Shown here: positions 17,479 through 25,113 of the stretch, in pieces
How the letters are laid out: every line of letters begins with the position of its first letter
How positions within the stretch are numbered: the first letter of the stretch is position 1
Assembly (NCBI RefSeq): GCF_014905135.1
Contig: NZ_CP041406.1
Location: 558,001 to 622,000 of the forward strand
Source: Sulfurimonas paralvinellae
Lineage (GTDB): Bacteria; Campylobacterota; Campylobacteria; Campylobacterales; Sulfurimonadaceae
Direction: 5' to 3'
Length of the DNA stretch: 64,000 nt
The notes under the pieces: model-generated
What the model was told of the DNA's origin: nothing
The model's database searches: none
What the model saw: only the letters and a program-made list of their open reading frames with translations
Made by a program: the position numbers and the translations under genes

Positions 17479-19704
17479 ATGGTGTTAAAAAAGAGTTTTG
17501 TGATCTTCTTGATATTATTGTCTTTATTGCATGCAGAAGATATAAAAAAAATAACGATTTGTGTCGATCCAAATTGGAAGCCTTTTGAATGGATTGATGA
17601 AAAAGGCAACTATGCTGGAATGGGACATGATTTTTTGGAAGCCTTTTTAAAAGACAGTAATTTATCTGTACAGCTTTACAGAACGAAAAATTGGGCTGAG
17701 AGCATTGAAGCTATAAAAGCAAAAAAGTGTGATATGCTGCCTATGGCAGGCATTACACAAGAGAGAGAAAAATTTTTAAACTTTACGAAACCTTATTATT
17801 ATGCTCCTTATGTTATTGCGACAACCAGTGACAAGGTTTTTATAGATGATATACGAAGAAGATTGGATAAAACTTATGGTGTCGTAAAAGACTCTGCTGT
17901 ATTTGATGATTTGAAAAAACTCTATCCGGGTATAAAATTAGTTGCAGTTGAGAGTGTATATGACGGTTTGCAACGTGTTTCAAATGGCGAATTATACGGT
18001 TTTATAAATATGGCACCTACAATCGCTTACAATATGCAAGAACATGCAATTATAGATATAAAAATAAGTGCGAAACTCTCTACCGGTTACAAGCTTGCTA
18101 CAGCAGTGCGAAAAGACAATACGGCACTTTATAAGATAATGAGCAAATTAGTCGACAAGCTTGATGAGAGTACAAAAACACAAATTGAGATGCGGTGGCT
18201 TTCACTTATAAAAGAAGAGAAAGTGGATTACTCATTGATATATAAGATACTTTTTGTTTTCGCTTTCATACTGGCTGGAATTGCATATAGACATTTTACA
18301 CTTAAACGTCTGAACCGTCAGCTTGAAAAAAAGGTAGAAGAGAAAACTCAGGAATTACAAAAACTCAATCAAGAGTTAGAAGCAAAGGTGATAAAAAAAA
18401 CAAAAGAGCTTATACATCAGTCAAATTATGATCTTTTAACCGGACTGCCAAACAGAGTTTTATTTTTAAACAGACTGGAAAAAGCGATTGAAAATGCCAA
18501 GAGCCATAATAAAATATTTGGTCTGCTTTTTATTGATATTGATAAGTTTCAAAGTATTAATGAATCATTTGGTTACAATATCGGTGATGAGGTATTGAAA
18601 GCAGTCTCACAAAAATTTTTGACACTTATGAGTGAATCAGATACGCTTTCCCGTCTGAGTGGAGATGAGTTAACCATTATAGTGGAAAATCCTGAAAATA
18701 TAGATACTCTCACACAGCTGGCACAGCATATTTTAGAACTCTTTAAAAAACCGATTATTGTCGGAAAAGAGAATCTTTATATCTCTGTTAGTATAGGGAT
18801 CAGCATTTATCCAAGAGATGCACATACGAGTAAAGATATTCTTAAAAATGCCGATGCGGCAATGCACAGAGCAAAAGAGAAAGGAAGAAACAATTTTCAA
18901 TACTATTCTGCAGTTTTAACAAAGCAGGCAAGTGAACGCTTAAAAATACAGGTGTCTCTTTTACAAGCAATTGAAAACAAAGAATTTGTCGTTTATTATC
19001 AACCGCAGATTGATATTGTGCAGAATAAACTGCTGGGGATGGAAGCATTAGTCAGATGGAAAAAAGAGGGTGAGATGATCTCGCCTGCAGAATTTATTCC
19101 TTTAGCTGAAGAGAGTGGACTTATAGTTGAAATTGACAGGCTTGTAATGGATATGGCAATAGCACAATTTAGTCAGTGGTGTAAAGCGGGATTGGAACCG
19201 GGGACACTTTCACTTAATTTAGCCGTAAAACACTTAGAGAGCGATTTTTTTATTTCAATGTTGCGTAAAAAAATTAAAAAATACAATTTTGATACAAAAC
19301 GTCTGGAGCTGGAAGTCACAGAGAGTGATTTAATGAAAGACACACAAAAAGTTATTCGTGATCTACATGCTATTCATGCGCTTGGAATCCATATTGCACT
19401 TGATGATTTTGGTACAGGCTACTCTTCTCTGTCCTATCTTAAAAAACTCCCTATTGATAAACTTAAAATTGACCAGTCTTTTGTACGCGATATTCCTGAT
19501 GATGAAGAGGATAGCGCCATAGTGAAAGCCATTATAGCCATGGCAAAAAGTTTAGGCCTGACAACCATAGCCGAAGGCGTGGAAACCCAGTCGCAAAGAG
19601 AATTTTTATATGCTAACGGATGTGAAAGCATACAGGGTTATTTCTACTCCAAACCGATTCCAGCTAAAGAGATGGAAGCTTTTATGAAATCTTTTAATGC
19701 TTAA
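17479..19704 (+). CDS. Membrane receptor: solute-binding domain, GGDEF and EAL domains
   Basis: This is a 741-residue c-di-GMP signalling receptor. After a signal peptide (residues 1-20) comes a family-3 solute-binding domain (about 25-250: TICVDPNWKPFEW, LDKTYGVVKDSAVF). One membrane helix (about 253-272), a coiled coil (275-315), a GGDEF domain (about 320-480) and an EAL domain (about 490-735) follow. The GGDEF signature is SGDEL and no RxxD inhibitory site precedes it, so cyclase activity is uncertain. The EAL part keeps EALVRW, DDFGTGYSS, KLKIDQSF, EGVET and GYFYSKP, so phosphodiesterase activity is likely. The periplasmic ligand may be an amino acid or other small solute. It lies between narK and the DmsB-DmsC fusion. 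Confidence 0.92.
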   Translation: MVLKKSFVIFLILLSLLHAEDIKKITICVDPNWKPFEWIDEKGNYAGMGHDFLEAFLKDSNLSVQLYRTKNWAESIEAIKAKKCDMLPMAGITQEREKFLNFTKPYYYAPYVIATTSDKVFIDDIRRRLDKTYGVVKDSAVFDDLKKLYPGIKLVAVESVYDGLQRVSNGELYGFINMAPTIAYNMQEHAIIDIKISAKLSTGYKLATAVRKDNTALYKIMSKLVDKLDESTKTQIEMRWLSLIKEEKVDYSLIYKILFVFAFILAGIAYRHFTLKRLNRQLEKKVEEKTQELQKLNQELEAKVIKKTKELIHQSNYDLLTGLPNRVLFLNRLEKAIENAKSHNKIFGLLFIDIDKFQSINESFGYNIGDEVLKAVSQKFLTLMSESDTLSRLSGDELTIIVENPENIDTLTQLAQHILELFKKPIIVGKENLYISVSIGISIYPRDAHTSKDILKNADAAMHRAKEKGRNNFQYYSAVLTKQASERLKIQVSLLQAIENKEFVVYYQPQIDIVQNKLLGMEALVRWKKEGEMISPAEFIPLAEESGLIVEIDRLVMDMAIAQFSQWCKAGLEPGTLSLNLAVKHLESDFFISMLRKKIKKYNFDTKRLELEVTESDLMKDTQKVIRDLHAIHALGIHIALDDFGTGYSSLSYLKKLPIDKLKIDQSFVRDIPDDEEDSAIVKAIIAMAKSLGLTTIAEGVETQSQREFLYANGCESIQGYFYSKPIPAKEMEAFMKSFNA

Positions 19705-19785
19705 TATTTAAGCATATTTTTGTTTATAGCCACTACTGTTTTGTGTAAAATACAGACAGTTAAATAAAAAAGGTAATAAACAAAT

Positions 19786-21351
19786 ATGCAAACACCTTTA
19801 GAAAGTTTTATAAACTACAAAGCTGATACCGGAATGCAGTGCGGAAACTACTCAATCGATATACCGCCGTTGCAAGAAGGTGAGCAGTATCGTTTTCATT
19901 TTGATGCTGTAGCCTGTGTAGGATGCCGCTGTTGTGAAGTTGCCTGTAATGAGCAGAACAATAACCCTGCCGATATAAAGTGGCGTCGTGTCGGTGAGAT
20001 GGAAGGCGGTGATTTTCCTGCTTTTACTCAGATGCTTAATTCCATGAGTTGTAACCACTGTATAGATCCGGAGTGTTTGCGTGGTTGTCCTACTGAATCA
20101 TATATTAAAATAGCCGAGACAGGCATAGTCGTTCATGATGACGACACCTGCATAGGATGCCAGTACTGTACCTGGAACTGTCCTTATGGTGTTCCTGTTT
20201 TTCATGAAGAACGTAATATTGTCACGAAGTGTCATATGTGTCATGAACGTCTCGATAAAGGTCAGAGTCCAGCATGTGTGCAGGCGTGTCCTGCCGGTGC
20301 TATTGAGATTGAAGTGGTAAATGTTGAAGAGTGGTTGAACCGTGACATAGATGAACAGGCAAATATGCCTTTTCTTCCCAATGCACGCATCACAAACTCG
20401 ACAACGCGCTATACGCTGCCGGAAAATCTTCCAGAGAATATGAAAGAGATGGATGAGCATATTTTAAAACCTGCACATAAAGAGCTTCCTCTTGTCTTTA
20501 TGACAGTACTCACGCAGATATCTCTTGGCGGTTTTTTAGCACTTTTCTTGGGAGATGTGATGAGCCTTTTTGGTTTTGAAAAGACAAACTGGATCATGGC
20601 ACTGCTTGTTATGCTGCCTGCTGCACTTGGTTTGCCGCTTTCGGCACTTCATCTTGGACGTCCGTTCTTGGCCATGACAGCCATGAAAAATATCAAAACT
20701 TCGTGGCTCTCACGTGAGGCTTTGGTATTGGGTATCTTTACAGGGCTTATGAGTCTCAATGTCGCACTCTATTGGTTTGATGTTTCTCATCTCTTACGTT
20801 TAGTTGTCGAAGCGGTTACTTTGCTGACAGGTATCTATGGTATTTATGCGCAAAGCATGATATACCGTATAAAAGCCAGGCCGTCATGGAATAGAATAAC
20901 GACGAACTGCAAGTTCTTCGGTGTGGCGTATATTGGATTTTTCCTGACTGCATTTATAAGCAGTATCTCAAGTGTACAAGAAGCGATTATTCCATTGACA
21001 ACAATGGGTATGCTTGGCGCACTTGCACAGCTTTTCTTTTCATATGAAGATATACGAACGCTTGATGCAAAAGAGAATGCTTATCAATTGCAGCGTACAA
21101 AAAGACTCCTGACTGAAAATTTTGGAAAGATCAAAAAAATCCGTTTTGTTTTGTTGGTACTTGGAGGTGTTGTACTGCCGTTACTAACTCTTGTTTTTGT
21201 GAGCGGCTCTTCAATGATGACAGCTTCGATCATATTGGCTTTAGCACTGCTTGTCAGTTTTATCAGTGAAATTAGTGATAGGTTTTTATTTTACACGACA
21301 GTGGTTCCACTTGGAATGGCGGGTGGATTTTTTGTTGGAAAACAGCGTTAG
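19786..21351 (+). CDS. Fused DmsB-type four-cluster ferredoxin and DmsC-type quinol anchor
   Basis: This 521-residue protein combines two subunits that are usually separate. Residues ~1-215 are DmsB/NrfC-like with four [4Fe-4S] motifs: CVGCRCCEVAC, CNHCIDPECLRGCP, CIGCQYCTWNCP and CHMCHERLDKGQSPACVQACP. Residues ~230-521 are DmsC-like with about eight membrane helices and the conserved ALHLGRP. There is no twin-arginine signal, so the clusters should face the cytoplasm. A partner molybdoenzyme would then be cytoplasmic; nasA at 22732 is the nearest candidate. It could pass electrons from quinol to NasA, and no other membrane donor for NasA is seen here. The ATG at 19786 follows a possible -10, TAAAAT at 19746. 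The 3' end overlaps the convergent coiled-coil gene by 4 bases. Confidence 0.9.
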   Translation: MQTPLESFINYKADTGMQCGNYSIDIPPLQEGEQYRFHFDAVACVGCRCCEVACNEQNNNPADIKWRRVGEMEGGDFPAFTQMLNSMSCNHCIDPECLRGCPTESYIKIAETGIVVHDDDTCIGCQYCTWNCPYGVPVFHEERNIVTKCHMCHERLDKGQSPACVQACPAGAIEIEVVNVEEWLNRDIDEQANMPFLPNARITNSTTRYTLPENLPENMKEMDEHILKPAHKELPLVFMTVLTQISLGGFLALFLGDVMSLFGFEKTNWIMALLVMLPAALGLPLSALHLGRPFLAMTAMKNIKTSWLSREALVLGIFTGLMSLNVALYWFDVSHLLRLVVEAVTLLTGIYGIYAQSMIYRIKARPSWNRITTNCKFFGVAYIGFFLTAFISSISSVQEAIIPLTTMGMLGALAQLFFSYEDIRTLDAKENAYQLQRTKRLLTENFGKIKKIRFVLLVLGGVVLPLLTLVFVSGSSMMTASIILALALLVSFISEISDRFLFYTTVVPLGMAGGFFVGKQR

Positions 21352-22613
21352 AGAACGCTTTTTTTCGAAATAAGTGCCTTGACGAGAGAACTTTTTATGG
21401 AGTCGTAAGCTTCTTTGTTCTGTTTGAGGATCTTTTTCTCACGTTGAAGTTTTCTATTGAGAGTATCGAGCTCTTTTTGTAAGGCTACATACTCGGAAAG
21501 GCCATTTTGTTTGACAACTTTTTGCAGTGTCTCCTGCTTATGATTTTTAAGCTGTTTTAACTTCTCTTCTTCTTTGAGTATTGCTTCTTGCAATTGTTCT
21601 TTTTGCCTGCTCTCTTTAGTTATGTCTAGTTTGTCGTTTAAAATGTTGATAGAACGAACAGTATGCTCTATCTCAATTTCGATGCCTGCCTTTTCACTCA
21701 TTAGCAGTTCATTGTTTTTAATAGGAGAAATACCGTTGACATAAAATTTCTGGACACGTTTTTGATACTGGCTTTTTTCTTTTTTGAGTGTTTCTATACT
21801 CGTCTTGGCTTTTGTATATATTTTAACGATACTGAGCATGGAAGGAACTGTCCATCGCAGATCATTCTCTGTATCAAGATGGGGAATTTTATACTTAATT
21901 CCTTTAATGACTAAAATGTCTTGTGAATAGTAGTTAAGGAAGTCCATCATATAACGGTTGGATATAGCAATCTCATCGAGTATAAGCTCTGCAATATAAG
22001 AAAACACCTCTTTAAAATGGATACGGAATATATAGCCGGCAAACCCGAGAAAAAATCCATCTTCATTATCATAGATAGAGACAAGTTTTTCAAGCGTGAT
22101 TGCATGAATATATGCAAAGACATTTTTTTCATACTCATCATTTGATATCTTCTTGACGATGAAGTATTTATGGACGAACTCTTTGGCGATTTCAAGGAAA
22201 AAATCTTTGTTCTCATCTTCGGCGAAGAACTCGTCATAGAAAGATTTGAGTTCTTCTTCTTTGACACCGTTGTATCTGTTCTTTACAGTGTTTTTATCTT
22301 TTTCGTCAACTTGTTTTTTAACAGTTTCATCGATTATCTTTATGAAGATATTTCCGTTTTTATTGATGACAACAGCATTGTCTGGAAGTTCGAAAGCAGC
22401 TCGAATATAGGCCTTGATAAGGTCTTTAAAATCATTTTTATTTGATGCGAGACTCTTTTCAATAAAAGAGGTGATATAAGCAACCAGTCCACTTTTAAGC
22501 AGAATCTGATTCTCTTTTCCTTTATAATCATAACGCACGTCATCTTCATGAGCTTCTATCAGTTCTATAAAATCATCTAAAAGTTGTTCGTTTATTTTTA
22601 TGGCTCTATACAT
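21348..22613 (-). CDS. Unknown protein with C-terminal coiled coil
   Basis: I do not recognise this 421-residue protein. It has no signal peptide, clear membrane helix or catalytic motif. The first ~260 residues are mixed and helix-rich, with one 20-residue moderately hydrophobic stretch (DGFFLGFAGYIFRIHF). Residues ~265-415 are strongly charged and heptad-like (Lys/Glu/Gln/Leu), giving a long coiled coil. It lies on the opposite strand between the DmsB-DmsC fusion and nasA. Its end overlaps the fusion gene by 4 bases and its start is about 118 bases from nasA. Whether it belongs to the nitrate system is unclear. The composition matches its neighbours, so there is no sign of recent transfer. 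Confidence 0.8.
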   Translation of the reverse strand: MYRAIKINEQLLDDFIELIEAHEDDVRYDYKGKENQILLKSGLVAYITSFIEKSLASNKNDFKDLIKAYIRAAFELPDNAVVINKNGNIFIKIIDETVKKQVDEKDKNTVKNRYNGVKEEELKSFYDEFFAEDENKDFFLEIAKEFVHKYFIVKKISNDEYEKNVFAYIHAITLEKLVSIYDNEDGFFLGFAGYIFRIHFKEVFSYIAELILDEIAISNRYMMDFLNYYSQDILVIKGIKYKIPHLDTENDLRWTVPSMLSIVKIYTKAKTSIETLKKEKSQYQKRVQKFYVNGISPIKNNELLMSEKAGIEIEIEHTVRSINILNDKLDITKESRQKEQLQEAILKEEEKLKQLKNHKQETLQKVVKQNGLSEYVALQKELDTLNRKLQREKKILKQNKEAYDSIKSSLVKALISKKSVL

Positions 22614-22731
22614 TGGTCTTATTCTATCGAAAATATAGATGATATTGCTTAAATATTATACGAAAAAATGAAGAAAGTAGGTGTCGCTTGTGTTATTATT
22701 GAGGTAATAGAATGAAAGCAGGTATTGTACA

Positions 22732-25032
22732 ATGATTGATAAGATAAAAGATTTTTTGGGATTTGATATAAAAGAGGAGAAATACAAGCTCTGTGATGAT
22801 GCAGTTTTTGGAAGAATCTCAGATGAGAAAAAGCCTGACAAGTGGATCTTTTCAACCTGTGGTTACTGCGGTGTTGGTTGTGGTCTTTACATTGGTGTCA
22901 AAGACGGCAAAGCAGTCTATACCAAAGGAAATCCAAAACACTTTGTCAATCAGGGAACACTCTGTCCAAAAGGGTTGTCAGAACATCAGATGATAAACTC
23001 TCCACACAGAATCGCAACACCTATGATACGAAAAGACGGTGAGCTGCAGAGTGCTTCATGGGAAGAGGCTTTTGGCAAAGTAAGTTCAGAGTTTAAAAGA
23101 ATTCAAAAAGAACATGGTAACAAAGCTGTCGCTGTCATTGGAACCGGGCAGTTCTTGACAGAAGAGTTCTACACCCTTGGGAAATTTGTGCAACTTGGTC
23201 TGCGTACGAATAATTATGACGGTAATACAACGCTCTGTATGGCTTCTGCAGTCATGGGTTATAAGCAGTCGCTTGGTTCAGATGGTCCGGTGGGAAGTTA
23301 TGAAGATTTTGAAAAAGCGGATACCATCTTTTTAATCGGTGCCAATATTGCAGATAACCATCCGATACTCACGTTGCATATCAATAAAAATAAACGTGAG
23401 AAGAAAAAGGTCATTGTTATTGATCCGCGTGCGAGTAAAACTTCACAAATGGCAGATGTCTATATTCCGGTCAAGCCACGAACGGACTTGGCACTTTTTA
23501 ATGGACTAGCATATATTATTCTGGAGCAGGGTTGGGAGAATGAAGGCTACATTGCTGCCAACACTACGGGTATCAAAGAGCTAAGAAAGCATCTGCAAAA
23601 CTATCCGCCGCAAGAGGTGGCAAATATCACAGGTATTGATGTTAAAACGCTCTATGAACTTGCCCGTGAATTTGTTTCACAGGAGAGAGTCCTCTCTGCA
23701 TGGACAATGGGGGTAAATCAATCGTTTATGGGAACAGACACAGTCAGTTCTATAATCAATCTGCATCTGCTAACCGGTCACATCGGGCGTGAGGGAACAG
23801 GTCCTTTTTCAATTACAGGTCAATGTAATGCTATGGGTACGCGTGAGACAGGATTCACATCGTCTCTACCGGGTTACAGAAACTTTGGTGATGAAAAAGC
23901 ACTTAAAGAGTATGCGAGTATCGTGAATGTACCTGAAGAGATCATTCCGCGTGAGCGTGGCTATAAATATGCCGAGATCATAGACGCAATAGATCGAGGC
24001 GAGATAAAAGCACTTTGGATAACGGCAACAAATCCGCTCGTGAGCTTTGTCAATCAGAAAAAGCTGCGAAAAATATTGGCAAAACTTGACCTGCTCGTTG
24101 CTCAAGATGCTTTTTTAGGCGATACAGCTCAGATCGCGGATGTTATCTTTGCGGCAGCTACTTGGGGAGAAAAAGAGGGTGTCTATACGAACTCGGAACG
24201 CCGTTGCAACAAAGCGAACAAAGCAGTGGAACCTTACGGCGAAAGTAAAAGTGACTTTGATATTATTTTAGAATTTTCAAAATATTTTGAAGGCGTCAAT
24301 GAGATGTTTTTTCCAAACTGGCATGAGCCGAGAGATGCTTTTGAAGAGTGGAGGAAGGTAAGTAAAGGACAGTTGTGTGATTACAGTGGCATCACATATG
24401 AGTTGCTTGAAGAACATGGCGGTATACAGTGGCCATGTAATGAACAGTTTCCACTTGGCTCAAAACGTCTTTATACAGAAGATATTCCTTTTAGAACAGT
24501 TGATAAAAAAGCAAAACTGCTTTCGTTGGAGTGGCATCCGATGCTGGAGCCTGTGAGTCCTGAGTTTCCTGTGATTTTAAATACGGGTAGAACAGTGGAA
24601 CAGTGGCACACACGCACAAAAACACGCAGTATTGAAATACTTGACAATCTCGCTCCCGAAGCATGGGTTGATGTCAATCCAAGTGATGCAAAAAAACTGC
24701 AGGTAAAATCAGGTGATAGAATGAGCCTCTCTTCGCCTCGAGGCAGGGTTGATAATGTGATTGTTAGAGTGACTGGCAGTGTTCGTCAAGGTACAGTATT
24801 TGTACCGTTTCATTTCAATGAACAGCTTGTAAATACTCTCACGCAAGATAGTTTTTGTCCAAAATCAGGTGAGCCTAACTTTAAGCAAACGGCAATTCAG
24901 CTGCATTCAGAGGCCGTTCCTGAAGGTTTGCATCTTGAAGAGCAGGAAATCAGTGGTGCGATTGCACATCATAAGGTTATTTTTGAAGGTGTATCTCATA
25001 AAGAAAAAGAGAAAGAGGCAGTTTCTGTTTAA
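22732..25032 (+). CDS. nasA: Cytoplasmic assimilatory-type nitrate reductase catalytic subunit
   Basis: This 766-residue Mo-bis-MGD enzyme has an N-terminal [4Fe-4S] motif (C43, C46, C50, C78). The Mo-ligand Cys is in TTLCMASAVMGYK near residue 169, a NasA/NarB signature. It also has TLHINKNKREKKKVIVIDPRAS and the C-terminal LNTGRTVEQWHTRTKT. There is no twin-arginine signal, so it acts in the cytoplasm and reduces nitrate to nitrite. Length is close to cyanobacterial NarB (about 730). It lacks the Bfd-like [2Fe-2S] extension of NADH-linked NasA, so the donor must be a ferredoxin-like protein or the DmsB-DmsC fusion nearby. nirA follows 81 bases later. A formate dehydrogenase is the main alternative, but the Cys region and neighbours favour nitrate. 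Confidence 0.9.
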   Translation: MIDKIKDFLGFDIKEEKYKLCDDAVFGRISDEKKPDKWIFSTCGYCGVGCGLYIGVKDGKAVYTKGNPKHFVNQGTLCPKGLSEHQMINSPHRIATPMIRKDGELQSASWEEAFGKVSSEFKRIQKEHGNKAVAVIGTGQFLTEEFYTLGKFVQLGLRTNNYDGNTTLCMASAVMGYKQSLGSDGPVGSYEDFEKADTIFLIGANIADNHPILTLHINKNKREKKKVIVIDPRASKTSQMADVYIPVKPRTDLALFNGLAYIILEQGWENEGYIAANTTGIKELRKHLQNYPPQEVANITGIDVKTLYELAREFVSQERVLSAWTMGVNQSFMGTDTVSSIINLHLLTGHIGREGTGPFSITGQCNAMGTRETGFTSSLPGYRNFGDEKALKEYASIVNVPEEIIPRERGYKYAEIIDAIDRGEIKALWITATNPLVSFVNQKKLRKILAKLDLLVAQDAFLGDTAQIADVIFAAATWGEKEGVYTNSERRCNKANKAVEPYGESKSDFDIILEFSKYFEGVNEMFFPNWHEPRDAFEEWRKVSKGQLCDYSGITYELLEEHGGIQWPCNEQFPLGSKRLYTEDIPFRTVDKKAKLLSLEWHPMLEPVSPEFPVILNTGRTVEQWHTRTKTRSIEILDNLAPEAWVDVNPSDAKKLQVKSGDRMSLSSPRGRVDNVIVRVTGSVRQGTVFVPFHFNEQLVNTLTQDSFCPKSGEPNFKQTAIQLHSEAVPEGLHLEEQEISGAIAHHKVIFEGVSHKEKEKEAVSV

Positions 25033-25036
25033 AAAA

Positions 25037-25064
25037 TAGGCATTAATATGGAAATTAGTGCCTA
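25037..25064 (+). other. Hairpin between nasA and nirA
   Basis: Arms taggcattaat (25037-25047) and attagtgccta (25054-25064) form an 11-pair stem with one G-U pair on the RNA. It starts 4 bases after the nasA stop. No T-run follows on the plus strand, so it may be a 3'-end stabiliser or attenuator and not a standard terminator. A separate -10 for nirA follows. Confidence 0.5.
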
Positions 25065-25073
25065 AAAATAGAT

Positions 25074-25079
25074 TATAAT
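25074..25079 (+). promoter_or_regulatory. Predicted nirA -10 element
   Basis: TATAAT lies 10 bases after the intergenic hairpin and 35 before the nirA ATG. It suggests that nirA can be expressed apart from nasA. No clear -35 is visible. Confidence 0.5.
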
Positions 25080-25113
25080 CTTCATAAATATAGAGCATGG
25101 AGTTATAATTACT

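Noticed and set aside
22732-25032. Formate dehydrogenase as identity of the molybdoenzyme
   Set aside because: The Mo-ligand region is TTLCMASA with Cys, the downstream motifs are NasA-like and it is followed by a siroheme nitrite reductase gene.
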